The notes under the pieces are model-generated. The model saw only the letters and a program-made list of their open reading frames with translations. It had not been told where the DNA came from and searched no databases. A program made the translations under genes and the position numbers. A DNA stretch of 64,000 nt from Tolypeutes matacus (lineage: Eukaryota > Chordata > Mammalia > Cingulata > Chlamyphoridae). Below, one piece after another: positions 32,510 to 44,080 of this stretch (positions are counted from its first letter, which is position 1; every line of letters begins with the position of its first letter). The stretch is taken from the NCBI GenBank assembly GCA_026826555.1, contig JAKSZT010053769.1, forward strand, positions 5,837,971 through 5,901,970, given 5' to 3'.

Positions 32510-33618
32510 TGACCAGAGGGGGTTCCCCAAAAAACTGAGATTGTGATGATGGGACCCAATTTTGTTGCAAATACTCAATTATACACACTTGTACGCGCAC
32601 ACACAGACCCAACACTATGTATATGTTATTTGTGGGTGCTGCCAATCTCAGTTTCCAGCACAAATAGGTGTTTGCTAAATGGAGACTGTTGATATTCACA
32701 TAATTATTATGTTATTAACTTAAATCCTAGTCTCACACTGTCACTTTTCCTGATAATTCTGGTCCAAGTGATACATTTTCCCCAGAACTTTGATAGCTTG
32801 ACTTCTTGGTATCATGTATCCATATCACCTTATTATCAGTATTTTTATATTCTGCCTTATTAGCAACAAAGTATTTGAAGTTAGGGATCTACATTTTATG
32901 CCTTTTATTTTACTAGTGGACCAGATGTGTCACTTTTCACATGGGAGGGGCTCAATTGGGTACAGCTTAGTGTAAAGGAGCCAGAGAAGGACCAAGGAAG
33001 CAATTGAATATATTTATTGCTCACTCTGTTTATTTGCTGGCTGTGACATACAGAGTAAACAGTCCACTAGAAGGTTCAAAGACATGAAAGGTGGTGGTAG
33101 GTGCTGCATGTAGGTTTGAGTATGATTGACACAAATTGCCGAAAAGATTAATAAAATTGCCAATATCAATGATTTGATAAAGATTTCCTTATGAGGAAAT
33201 ATGAAAAACTATTTCAGCTATTTTGAAAACTCAGATAAAATGGATTTTTAAAAAGAAAAACATAAGTTGACTCAATGAAATAGAAATCCTGAGTAGACTA
33301 GTTATTAGTAAGGAAATTAATTTAAGATAAAGTTCAGAGTGAATTGAACTAGTAAAGTTCATAAGACTTATCCTGGATGAGGGAAAAAACTTAAAATTGG
33401 GCAAAATTAGAATTAGGAAAAAAGTTTTGGAGGAGAGAATTTTGGCCTGATATGATCACCAGGGATATTGCCACAAGATGCATAAGACCTGCATGGTAAA
33501 AGAGAGGAGGAGATAAAAGAGACTTGAAGTAAATATTGCAAAATATTAATCTACTTTAAATCAGTAATGTTTCTCATATTATTTTTGATAATTACTATAT
33601 ATATGAAATATTTTTAAG
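32510..33618. other. Unassigned AT-rich sequence
   Basis: No gene or named repeat seen; overlapping 60-66 codon minus frames at its left edge begin in the MIR. Confidence 0.55.
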
Positions 33619-33630
33619 TTTAAAGTTAAC

Positions 33631-33729
33631 TTTTTTTTTTTTTTTTTTACCAGGAGGTCCCAGGGATCGAACCCGGGTCCCTCCATATGGGAGACGGACG
33701 CCCAACCATTTGAGCCACATCCGTCCCCC
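33631..33729 (-). repeat. DAS-type SINE, short monomeric copy
   Basis: On the minus strand: GGGGGACGGATGTGGCTCAA, 'tggttgggcgtccgtctccc', ATATGGAGGGACCCGGGTTC, GATCCCTGGGACCTCCTGG then A18. The A box (TGGCTCAAATGG) and B box (GGGTTCGATCC) are well kept. Flanks TAAAGTTAAC (33621-33630) and TAAAGATAAC (33730-33739) are a target duplication with one change. No 3' extension, unlike the copies at 26.7 and 52.5 kb. Confidence 0.93.
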
Positions 33730-33739
33730 TAAAGATAAC

Positions 33740-33960
33740 TTTTTATAACATTGGATTGGTTAAGTTGGGGAAAGAGGGAAAGCATTTAGGGCTGTGAGCA
33801 GAACACCTCATCTGGAGTAGATTTTTGTTTAGTAGTGCAGTACAAGAATGAGTTTAAAGTCAAAACATAGAATTTTAGAGTATTATGGGAACCTCCCATT
33901 TCCCATTCCTGCTACTCTGACAGAGATGCTTTTAATGCCCCAGATCCCGAAAGCTTACGG

Positions 33961-34031
<71 letters not shown>

Positions 34032-34710
34032 GCTTTGGCTTTCCCTTTCTTGGTTATGGGAAATTGTTTCAGTGAAAATTTCCTGCAGGCTGGTTAAAAG
34101 CAATGAATGGAACAATGGGCCTTGTGGCAAGTGAAATGAGTGTGGGGAAGTACTTAGAGTTTAATATGAGTTATTTTTATTTCTGTTCATAGACATGTCT
34201 CAGTGAAGTTCAGATTATCCCTTGGACAGTAGAAGGCAGTCTGTTAATTTAAAACTAGACTTTTTTTTGGTTCCATAAAGCCAAATTTAGGATCGATTTC
34301 AAAAGCTAAATAAACAACTGTCTAACTCCCCATTAAAAATGAGTGTCAGGTTTCTGTGTACTTAGGTCTTTAAATAATCTCCATTTAGTATTTCCACAAG
34401 GAACCTTAAATATTTAGGAAGAGGCTATCCTTTACAATCATATGTTGTTTTTGAAAGGAATGCTCAGTGGTAGGGGTCATCTTAATTTTATGACTACTAA
34501 ATTCTGTAGGTGTCTTTTCAATTTTAACAAATTAAAATGGAGGCTGGGAAAGCTTATGCATATTTGGAGTGTTGTGTATGTGAAATGTTAGTAGACTATA
34601 TCCTTATAGACATTGCTTGGCATCAGTTTTCAGTAATGCCATAAAATTATTTTAATTAAAAAAATTGTCAGAGGAAACTAATTTTATACATTGCAGCAAT
34701 TGTTCTGAAT
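33740..34710. other. Unassigned sequence around a dinucleotide tract
   Basis: Apart from the microsatellite listed separately, nothing is recognisable. The 75- and 72-codon frames here are made by the repeat. Confidence 0.6.
33964..34027. repeat. Compound (GT)n(GA)n microsatellite
   Basis: Thirty-five bases of GT run directly into ~28 bases of AG, both uninterrupted. Confidence 0.97.
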
Positions 34711-34714
34711 ATTA

Positions 34715-34905
34715 ACTATCAGAATCCCCTGTTTAGTCCTTAAAGTGTACACATTGCCGGACCCTAATTTGGACATTCTGATTTAGCAGTTAAAGGGGAC
34801 TGGGTATAGGCATGTGTGTGCATGTGTGTGTGTGTGCACGCATGCATGTGTGTAAAATTCCACAAGTTATTCTGATGCAGATCACAGGATCAAGGACCAT
34901 TGCAA
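34715..34905 (+). mobile_element. MER5-type element with internal (TG)n
   Basis: ACTATCAGAATCCCCTGTTT, 'ggaccctaatttggacattctgatttagcag' and CACAAGTTATTCTGATGCAG are MER5A blocks in forward order; CAAGGACCATTG marks the far end. A (TG)n/(CATG) tract at ~34816-34853 sits where the central GGGGTGGGGC segment is expected. Confidence 0.72.
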
Positions 34906-35344
34906 TATACTAAATTTATTCTCTATGGAAATTCATTGTTTAAGAAGTACAATTTCTAGTTTTCACACATTCCAAGCTGTAACAAAGCTACTGCTTATAA
35001 GTGTGCAAGGTAAAGGTTTAACAGAACTATGTAAGAGTATATCATTTCTATATCAAATAACACTTTAAAATCAATCATTAACACAGTTAACTATGTATTT
35101 ATTAATCACATATTTGTATATTTTAGTTTAAAGTTTTTCATTTACCGAATTTAATGCAATAAAACAAAACTCCCATTGAGTTAAATACACAATTAGAAAA
35201 ATCTAACAGTAATCTGTTTAACCTGATGGTCGGCATAATTTACAGAAAATTTTCTGTTAAAGTTATAATATAGTAATTTTATAATGTGTATTTAAATTAA
35301 TAATTTCACGATGTTTAATGTCCTTATCAAGAGAGGATTATTTT

Positions 35345-35585
35345 TGTTGAAAGACTGTGATATGTGGAAGGCAGTTATGACAAACTAGACAACATGACAG
35401 TTGAGGTAAGTTCAAGCTTTGAATCATGGATCTGCCAGTAACTACGTGATCTAGCAAGTAATTTAACCTTATAACATGGCTAATTTTATTACTCTCCTTA
35501 ATAATTTTATCATCTTATTTAATACTTAAAATAAATCAAATAAGATAATGTGTGAAAATGCTACATAAATATAAAGCATTATCCT
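35345..35585 (+). repeat. MIR SINE (sense)
   Basis: AAGTTCAAGCTTTGAATCAT, 'ggatctgccagtaactacgtgatc', GCAAGTAATTTAACCTTATA, 'gataatgtgtgaaaatgcta' are successive MIR blocks; ends in the AT-rich 3' part. Confidence 0.72.
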
Positions 35586-35589
35586 CTTT

Positions 35590-36195
35590 TTGGATTCTGA
35601 CTCACTTTGCACTTTGTCTCTATGAGAAAATGATACATATATCTGGTCATATTATATGGTAATTTTGTGTATATAGTTTGTGTATTTGTGGGAGATATGA
35701 ATTATGCCAGATATTTTCACATTTACATTTCAGGTAATTTAATGCTTCCAAAAGGAAATAACTAAATATTGCTGCACTCTTTTGGTGAGGAGAGGATTTT
35801 TTGTTAGAGTGTTCTCAGATGTGATTATTCTCCCAAGATTGGATTTCCTCAGTATTATTTATGATTATATATATTCTATGTGTTAGAAATGTGATATTGC
35901 CGATACAAATTATATTTTTCAGTGTGAAGCTTTCAGCCACTCTTCCCCAAAGTCCATTTTTACTTATAAGAAATTCTTTCAGAGAAAAAGCCTGAAGCTT
36001 TTAATTTTCCCTCAAAAATTATAGAGCTGTGGAATTTCATGTTGCTACCATAACATTCAATACAATTTTCTATGTATTAGATGACTTGGAAGGTGCCTTC
36101 TTTTGGAGGTCTGTGAATTAGTCTAGCAGTTGATTGTACCTCAGATCATGCTTTCTCACATGATGAATTACAAAGTCTTGAAATTATGCTTTTTA
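35590..36195. other. Unassigned AT-rich sequence
   Basis: Nothing recognisable. Confidence 0.55.
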
Positions 36196-36200
36196 TAGAA

Positions 36201-36259
36201 TCCCTCCCTCTGTCTCTTCCTCCCTCCTTCCCTCCCTCCCTCCTTCCTTTCCTTCCTCC
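36201..36259. repeat. (CCTT)n/(CCCT)n pyrimidine tract
   Basis: Almost pure C/T for ~59 bases with one G. It adjoins the tail side of the antisense L2 and may have grown from it. Confidence 0.9.
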
Positions 36260-36440
36260 ATAAATGTTTATTGAGGGACATGTCTTCCAGGCAGTGTTCT
36301 AGGCACTGGGAGTAGATGTGAATCCAAAACACAAAGGCCCTGCTCATATAGAACCTATATTCTAGTAAGGGAGATAGACAATAAATAAGTTTAAAATAGG
36401 CAAGATGATTTCAGAACATGCTAAGGGCTACTCAGGGTGC
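36260..36440 (-). mobile_element. L2 LINE 3' end (antisense)
   Basis: ATAAATGTTTATTGAGGGAC, CAGTGTTCTAGGCACTGGGA, AAGGCCCTGCTCATATAG and 'ctagtaagggagatagacaataaataagt' are the reverse complement of the L2 terminus. Confidence 0.82.
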
Positions 36441-36444
36441 TGTT

Positions 36445-37980
36445 ATAGAAGGAACAAGGGATAATTTAGATGGCATCAACTCATTGAATAGGGTGCAGGA
36501 TGTGCAATTAGATTATTAATATCTCCAACAGCTTGGAAACAAGGAGGAGTTGACTATCCCCCCCTCCCCCTTCTCCACACATTCCCTTCTGTAACTTTAT
36601 TTACCCTTTGAGGCAGCTTTTGCTTTTTATTTGAACCTGACTCTATCCCTGTAAATTGTTTTAAGGGATAGAGGTCAAGGTGTTAATTTTTACCCCTGAC
36701 TGGTACTCTTAAGGGATGATGCCCCTAAGTTTCACACTCCTTTATGGAGAACAGGCCTACAAATTCCAGGTGTCTGATTAGTGGTGATAATTGTTGTGTT
36801 CAGCCAATACTTTAAAGAGATTGCTAAGTACTTGGAATTTTACTTGGGAAAAGTACTTAACGTCCTCTGCCTGGAAATACAAGCTCTCCTGATTTATTTT
36901 TGTTTGCTTTTGAGGGGAGAATTTACTTGGACCAATGGTTGTCATCTTGTCCCAAAACAAATTACTTTGACTTATCTTTTTTGACTTATAATGCAATGCA
37001 CTCATTCCCCCACCTCCACTTAAGGATTCTAAAAAATTTAATTTTGTTTCCTCTCATTGGATAGAAGAAGAGGATAAAGAGAATGGATTTCAGATTCATG
37101 AAAGTAAATGATTTAGGGAAATAGTGGATATGGATGGAAATAGAAGGGATATAGGTATAAATACGTGAAGGTATGTGAAAGAGAAGAGTGAGCAAGGGGT
37201 TAGAAGGGACAGGTCATTGTATGCTAATGTTCATATAGTTTTTGTTTCTAAAAGAAAGGAAAGTGATATTGACCCTTACCCAAAAATTAATTTAAAAACT
37301 TGTTGGTAAAAATACCAGTGCATTTTCAACTCAGAGTGCACTGAGAAACAAGCAAATGTTTTATTCCAGAAACAAACAAACAAAAAAAATGGAAATAGCA
37401 GTGTGAAATAAATAAAGCTCTTCATCAAGTTTGACCCATATAGGTGTTATTCCCTGGGTGAATTTTTGGAATATGAATCATTAACATTATTCACTGTTTT
37501 GGGTAAATTTAAACACCACTACCTCCTGAGAAAACTTCTAGGTTTCCCTTCTCCCTATGTTAATGGGTGTCTTAGGGAATCCAGATTTGTTTTAACATTA
37601 ATTTAAGCCAAGCATCATTAAGACGTGCAATCTGCTTGTAAAATGCATGTAATATATTGAAAAATTAAATGCAAGTGGTTTTTGAAGATTCTGTTGTATA
37701 GAACTATTCTTTTGCCACCCTTTCCATTACCTGATTACAAAAAGTCAGTTGTATGAGGTTATATTACAGTTAAAAAATTCCATTTGACCAATTATTATTG
37801 TATCAATTGTAATAATAAATAAAACAAGAGGGCAAGAGTGGGAGCTTCCCAGTGGTGTCATTTTAACAGTGCCACAAAATAGCAGGCTCCAAGCCAAAAG
37901 TGGCCCAGTAGGTATCTGCCTGCATATTTCATCTGCGGATAAGGGAACTTGGAGGCATCCTGATAATCAAGAATCCAACC
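36445..37980. other. Unassigned sequence, no gene seen
   Basis: No repeat I can name. Overlapping opposite frames at 36778-37005 and 36781-36984 are shadows of each other with no family signature. Confidence 0.55.
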
Positions 37981-37984
37981 CCAT

Positions 37985-38072
37985 CATTTTAATCGTAAAT
38001 TCAATCCCATCCATTTTACAAGCAAGGAATCTGAGGCCCACAGAGGCAAAGTGATTTATCCAGGGTTACAAT
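37985..38072 (-). repeat. MIR SINE fragment (antisense)
   Basis: CCATTTTACAAGCAAGGAAT, CTGAGGCCCACAGAGGCAAA and GTGATTTATCCAGGGTTACA are the highly typical reverse MIR segment. Confidence 0.85.
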
Positions 38073-38254
38073 AAAATAAAAAAAAACATCCTAAATTCCT
38101 AGCATATTCCAAAGCAAATTTGTATTACAGGGTGGCATAATTTATTTCTAAATCCAAATCCTAGAAGGTATCCCTAAGGATGGCTTCAGTTTGTGACTGT
38201 GTCCATAACTACTTCAAAGTACTATACTCCAACCAAAAGTATTATTATTTTTAA

Positions 38255-38355
38255 AAACATTTATTGAGGTGAAATTCACATATCATAAAATTAAACCTTT
38301 TAGAGTGAACAGTTTAGTGGCATTTAGTACATTCACAACATTGCACAACCAACAG
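38255..38355 (-). mobile_element. L1 LINE fragment (antisense)
   Basis: TTTATTGAGGTGAAATTCAC, 'atatcataaaattaaaccttttagagtgaacagtttagtgg' and CATTCACAACATTGCACAAC form a recognised reverse segment of old L1M elements. Confidence 0.7.
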
Positions 38356-38359
38356 TATT

Positions 38360-41300
38360 TTAAAATACCAACTAACAGTATTTTAAACTAAGCAAAAATT
38401 ATTCAGAACATAATTCAAAAAAGGGATATCACAGACTAACATCATTTATAAAGCACCCAGCAGATTTTAAATTTAGTATTATTCTTATATTTTGAGGAGT
38501 ATTTTCTATTTTCCATCTAAAAAAGAATGTATTTTCAACATGAATGTTGGTAAAATAGAAGGCACTTTTGTACTTGAAAAACTTTTACTTTAAACTTTAG
38601 AAAGCAAAGCGCAGCCATAGAGTTGAGTTTGTTTTTCTTTGTTCTTTATGTCTTTATAGAACTCAGAATATTGCCAGTTCCTTTGCCTAGAAACATTGTG
38701 GGGTACTTTATATGTCCTTAGAGTTGACAAGTGGAAAGACATAGAATTGTGGGTGTGATCCTTTGCTCAACTCAATCGATGGTTGTGCTGTGTTAGCCCA
38801 CTGGATTCTTAAAGATATATTTCAGTCATAATTTTGTCATTTAAAAGTGGCTAAACTGAAAGAATTTGCTGCTGGCCTAAGACTCTATATGCCATATTTC
38901 AGCCCCAAGCAGTTTTTTATGATAAAGTAATAAACCCTTGGAAAGGGATTTATAATGGAAAATGCAACTTGATCTTAGCTAGAGCAGCCCAAATGCACCC
39001 TACAATAGCACATTTTTGAAATATACAAAATCCTTTTCTCCCAAGGGTGGTGTCAGAGGAGGAAGGTGTATAATAATAGGTGTATTTACCATAAATACCT
39101 AACATATTTTATGATGATTTGATTGTATTAAAAAAAATTCACCTTATAGATTTTAATAAAGCTGCCTATGGGCAAAGTTATTGCAGTTGAATTTCTTTTC
39201 CTTTGCCCATTGGTCTCAGTGGAAAGAAGCAAGCAACCCCTATAAAAGGCTTTAGTTTTTAGTACCTGGTTAATAAAAAATAATTTCCTCTCCTTTGGAC
39301 TTGTTCATGAAGCTGAAAAACGACTCTGCAGGTCAGTGGTGTGTGGCAAAGCTAATTTCTATAAGCTTTTTATCAGGTGGTACTGAGTGAAACAATGTGG
39401 AGAAACTGGAAAAAAAAAAACACCCTTCTGCACATAAGTTTACAAGGGTGAGACTTATCCCCAGTGTCACAAAAAGGGGGAAAAATGACACTTTTTCCCC
39501 CAGATTTCTAGTACAGCAGAAGATTCTGTGATGTACAAGGTATAGAAGGGAAAACTAAAGCATTTGGAAAATTCCAGCTAAAACATAGGTTTTAAAATCT
39601 GATACAAATGACACTCATTTTTTAAAACACAACTTTCATTTGTTATTTTGTTGATTAGTGAAACTCATAGTAATAAGCTTGAGTGAGTCGAACCATATCA
39701 TAGCAACCCAGAAAGCAATTGTCATTCAAATAAACATTCTCCTCTGCAAGGCTCCTTTTCCCCAAGGATACCATGTCCTCAGAGGACCAGTAAGAGGCCG
39801 CTCTAATCAAGAACATTGGGCCTCTTCCCCTGAGGTTCAACAGTGTTTGCTGTGTTTCTTAAGAGCACGAGAGAAGCTTCACATCCCTCCATCTCTCCAG
39901 GATATTCATACATCTTCCAGGGCAAAGCTGCATACAGTGCCAGGCACGTGGTGGGCAGCTCTGCTCCCAGAATGCCTGAAGTCATATTTCTTTCTCTAGC
40001 TCTCCAGACTAGGGAATAACGATGATGAACCACATCAGCAATGCACGCTTATCGGGCACGGATCCCCTCTATACCAGCCTTGTTTAAAAGCACCCAGGTC
40101 ATCCTTCACTGCCCTATTCCTCTAAGAGCCCAAAGGTAGAATTAGAAACTGCAGGACTTTGGAAATAATGGGTGTGTCTGTCTTTGATTGTTTTTATTTC
40201 AGTGACTAGCATGGAGACTCAGAGATGACAACATTATATGAAAGAAGTAAAATGCTACTTTGGAGTCATGTTTTAGATGAAGGTGAAAAGAAAAAACCAA
40301 TTGTAAGGACTTGGAGATGTACCCAAAGGACGAATTTTCCATTTTTAATTCACTTTACAGAAAATGTAAAGGCATGTGTTATGTAGATGTAATCTATTTT
40401 TGGATTGTCAGGATAGAAATATATAAAACTGCCAATATACTGCTCACAGCAACTTTGGGATTGGTTGGGCTAGCTACTGATAGGGAAAAGTGCAAATCCT
40501 ACTACTGAAATGGGAGACAAGTATTGATGCTGGGTGTAGAATCAGACAAGTGTTGGTATGGGGGCCAGGGGTTCACAGTGTCCCCTCCTGTCAGATGACC
40601 TCTCTTTCACTGTGAAGGTGGACATGGGATCATTGACTGAGAGAGCAGAGAAGAGGTGAAACTGGCAACTTGAAGAGTGGAGAAAATAAGTAGACAGTTT
40701 CAGGAAGGGAGAGAATGCAGACCACTGACACATAGATGAATTGAGAATGCAGCTTAGATTTATACATGAAATTATGTGAGTCGAGTAGAGGAGGATTGAT
40801 ATGAATTGTGGTTCTGCTGGATGGGAGAGACAGAAGATCAAGAAGGGGGAAGTATGCTTTAAGCAATTAATCCTGAGCCTGGCCAAGAAAGAGTAGCCTT
40901 CAATGATCATTTCCTTCACATGTGTCATATAAATAAAACTTGCATTTTACAAAACTGACTTTCTTCTTAGGTTTTCTTTCCCTAATAGAGTGGGGCCTGA
41001 GTGTTTAGGTCGAGCTATCAAATGTTAAACACAGCAGTGAAATTTGCTTAGACTAGGCTCAGAAACCATAGTTGTGGTATGATAAAATGGGGATCTCTTC
41101 TGCCTGACATAGACTATAACTTAATCATTTTAGGCTGTTTGTAGCCTTTTTTGGAGAAAACCAGACTTCCTTGATTTTGATCAGTATTTGTTACTTTTTA
41201 GTCCTTTTGGTTGTGGCATGTCAAAGGTTTGCTCTGACATGCAAACCTCTGAGGACTGTTTATCTCACTTGGAGATGTGGTGGGAGAGAAGAAGTTGGAC

Positions 41301-41515
41301 CATCAGTGCTGGGGTTTGGAGTGCCAAAATTCCACTGCCAAAAACTCAGCGTTTCTAGACCTGCCCGAACCTGGGATCAATATGCTTTGTATTATTGTAT
41401 TTTGTATAGGCCTTTTAGCCTTATTTAAAGTGATATAGGTGGGATATACTGGAGTGATAGTGGCCTGACGGGGATTAGCCCTAATGCCTCAGCAGTATTG
41501 GACAGACACGAAACA
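38360..41515. other. Unassigned sequence with several GC-richer islands, no gene proven
   Basis: The 39770-40080 block has more CpG than usual. It is overlapped by a 113-codon plus frame (39658-39999) and a 76-codon minus frame, but neither resembles a known protein; AGTGCCAGGCACGTGGTGGG there could be an L2 relic. The block 40560-40910 is purine-rich on the plus strand and its minus-strand frames reflect that composition. Confidence 0.45.
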
Positions 41516-41519
41516 ATGC

Positions 41520-42000
41520 TCTTTGCTCGCGCCAAAACCATGCTCAAAACTCTGCAGTGGTTTTGCCTTCTCTCTTATAAACTCCTTAAATGAGGCTTTC
41601 AAAGGACCCCAGGCTGTAGCCATATCCTTTTCATTTTTATTCCACACAATCCTGCTATATCTATCTCTCTTGGCCAGAGTTACTGCTCATAGTTCACAGT
41701 CTGTTGTTACCTGCCTCTGGGATTTATTTATACAGGCATTGCCTCTGGCCTTCTTTCCATATTCTTTACTATAAAATTTTAACTCATTCTGAGAGACCCA
41801 ATTCAATAGATCTTTGATTTAGCTTCTTTGATTCTCTGAATCTGTTGTTTTCTTTTTCAGAATCCCATCAGCCTTTATTCATACATGACTTTGTGGCACT
41901 TTTTCATATTAATTTCCTATATTATGGCTGTGGATGTACTTGTTTCATTCCTATACCTCCTATCTATTTTGTAAAGTCCTTAAGTACCTTTTTGGGAAAG
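41520..42000 (+). mobile_element. Probable L2 LINE 3' region (sense, decayed)
   Basis: A pyrimidine-biased stretch ends in TTTGTGGCACTTTTTCATAT, 'tattatggctgtgg' and TTTGTAAAGTCCTTAAGTAC, comparable with the L2 'acagcactt...ctgtgagctccttgagg' order. The 96-codon frame inside is not considered a gene. Confidence 0.4.
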
Positions 42001-42084
42001 GAATTGATTCATATTTATTAAGCCTCAATCTTAAGGTAGACATCATGGCCACCTTGGAGTGGTTGTATGAAGAAAATTAAGATA

Positions 42085-42625
42085 TGCTTCCCCATTCTTC
42101 AGCTCTCAAGGATTTTACAGTGCAGACAAAAGTATGAAAGGCAAGCAGATCATATCAGTGTGATGTGATAAATGTAACACAGGCTTCACAATTTCTTCTG
42201 AGAAACAGATTGTTACCTAACTTGGGAAGGAGAGGCCAGAGGAGGGCTCCCAGAGGCAAGAACTACAGAAGCAGATCTTAAAGGTTGAATAAGATTAGCA
42301 ACCTACTGGGAGAGGAGGGAATTCCAGCTGAGTTAAGAGCATGAGCATACCACCAAGGCATGAGAGGGCAAGGTGAATAAGAGGAGCCACGAGCTTTTCA
42401 ATAGCAGGAACACATACCAAAATGCAAGGTTGGCTGTGGTGGGGGGAGGGTGAGCCTGAAGTGGATGGCAGGGGACAGTCCATGGAGATTTTGGTTTGTC
42501 AAACCTGGGAACTTGAATTTTACCCAGAGTATGTTGGGGATTGATTGGATGCCTTCAGGCCTATGAGGCTCTGTAAGATTATTGGTATAAAGACCTCCCT
42601 CTGGTGGCAATGTAGGTAATGAATC
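42085..42625 (-). mobile_element. Probable L2-derived sequence (antisense)
   Basis: GGGAAGGAGAGGCCAGAGGA, GGAATTCCAGCTGAGTTAAG, 'gcaggaacacataccaaaatgcaagg' and 'gaattttacccagagtatgttgggg' follow the order of the reverse L2 3' region (gain-of-weight motifs such as 'ttccag...gagggaacag...caaaggc' and 'gggagccattgaaggg'). Confidence 0.5.
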
Positions 42626-42629
42626 TAGA

Positions 42630-43195
42630 GGTGGGGGACTGATTAGTGTTGAATATTACTGATGGTTGAAATGAGTTTTTTGTGTGTAACAGTACCTAAA
42701 ACAGTTATATGAATGGTTGTTTTCAGGCCTTTCTTCATTGGCTAAGCATTCTTTCAAGAATAAACTCAATAAAATACCATATAAATTATTTTATCCTTCA
42801 GAGAGAGAATTTTGGGTGGCACAGCAAGTCTAAAAGTATCTCTGGGAAATATGATGTTCTAAACAGAGTGATTATGTAAAACACTAGCTTGTGGCTTAAG
42901 CAAATGTAATCAAAGAATTGCATAGCTGTGAGTCAGAGTCGGCTTGGTCCTTCAAGTCCCTTGCTCGATAGTAAATTAGTGGCTTAGGGAAATATGTTTA
43001 CATTTCATTTCTTATTGCACATCTGATTGCATGCTTTGAGAAGTGGATACAATATTTCCTTATTTACCAGTTTTGAGCAGAGAATTATATTAACTGTGTA
43101 TACATACGGACTTACTTTTCCAGTTGTATATAAATACAGTAAGGTATATACTTATATAGTATGATGTTGCTAATTTGGCATTTTATTTCACGTAG
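42630..43195. other. Unassigned AT-rich sequence
   Basis: Nothing recognisable. Confidence 0.55.
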
Positions 43196-43202
43196 AAAGT
43201 GA

Positions 43203-43247
43203 GTGCTCTCTTCGTCAGCACATATACTAAAAATGGAATGATACAGA
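43203..43247 (+). pseudogene. RNU6 (fragment): U6 snRNA relic, 3'-truncated
   Basis: GTGCTCTCTTCGTCAGCACA followed by TATACTAAAAATGGAATGAT and ACAGA matches the first ~45 nt of U6, including the 5' stem-loop, with four substitutions against the conserved sequence. The region that would contain the ACAGAGA box is cut inside it and the catalytic internal stem-loop is absent. There is no A tail. It is not functional; U6 acts in the spliceosome core. Its 5' end is intact and the 3' side missing, as in tailless RNA retropseudogenes. Confidence 0.88.
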
Positions 43248-43319
43248 CTCTTATGATAAAACCTTTAATATACTATATAATGACAAATTAGGTCTTATGA
43301 TTTGTTCAATAATAATTTA

Positions 43320-43597
43320 TTGGTGGAAGGAGGAACACATTTAACTATTTATTAACTATTTTTTCTTTTGTGCCTCCATATTTCTTACTATCATAAAACT
43401 TAACACCCTATCACACTCGTTATTTTCCTGTGTCTTTTTTCTAGATTGTTTGTACTTTTTTTGAAGGCAGAGCCTGCTGTATATTTGGTGGTTTGCCTAG
43501 AGTCTATAGCACAGTACCTCGCCACAGTGACCGCTCCATGTGTGTTTACTAGAATTGAATGGCCAAATGAATGAACAGGTAAATGAATAAATAAATG
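43320..43597 (+). mobile_element. L2 LINE 3' end (sense)
   Basis: 'tttttctagattgtttgtactttttttgaaggcagagcctg', CTATAGCACAGTACCTCGCC and a tail of AATGAATGAACAGGTAAATG AATAAATAAATGG type end the element, as expected for L2's (TGAA)n-like terminus. Confidence 0.75.
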
Positions 43598-43609
43598 GAC
43601 TGTGGGTGA

Positions 43610-44080
43610 CTCTCATTTGTAAACATTTATTGAGTGCCTGCTGTGTTCCAGTCTCTGAGCTGCAGCACCATTGGTGAACAAGACAGAGAGTTCTTACACG
43701 TAAAGTTCTTGTTTTCAAAGGGCAAGGCATAAAATAATTATACCAGAAAAGATGTAATTATGATGTGGGATAAGTGCTGTGAAGGAAAAGTTGAACTTGC
43801 TGTGAGGGTATTTAACAGAAAGACTTGACCGAGCCTGGAGAGGTCAAGGAAGACTTCTGTGAAAAAGCAGCCTTCCAGCTGAGACTTAAAGAATGAGTTA
43901 GTGTTGATTAAATGAAGAGGGGAAGGCCCTACCAGGGAGATGGAATAACTTGTTTGGAGCTCTTGGGGAAGCTAGGAACTTGGCACGTTGGAGGAACTGA
44001 AAGTTAAGCATAGAAAGGAGAAAGAAGGTGGAGAATGATCAGAGGAGAGTAAGGGTGAGGCCATACATGTGGTTACATTT
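43610..44080 (-). mobile_element. L2 LINE 3' region (antisense)
   Basis: AACATTTATTGAGTGCCTGC, TGTGTTCCAGTCTCTGAGCT, ACCATTGGTGAACAAGACAG, 'gataagtgctgtgaaggaaaa', GAGGTCAAGGAAGACTTCTG and CTGAGACTTAAAGAATGAGT are the long reverse L2 3' series. It faces the preceding sense copy tail to tail. Confidence 0.82.

Noticed and set aside
33631..33729. A tRNA gene, from its good A and B boxes
   Set aside because: The cloverleaf stems do not close, there is an A18 tail and a target duplication, so it is a tRNA-derived SINE.
33848..34130. 75- and 72-codon frames
   Set aside because: They are generated by the (GT)n(GA)n microsatellite (CVCV, ERER, HTHT and SLSL strings).
39658..39999. 113-codon plus-strand frame
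   Set aside because: No recognisable domain, no splice context, and an opposite-strand frame overlaps it; kept only as a composition anomaly.
43203..43247. Functional U6 gene
   Set aside because: Only the first ~45 nt are present, with substitutions; the catalytic region is missing, and I saw no upstream proximal element or TATA.
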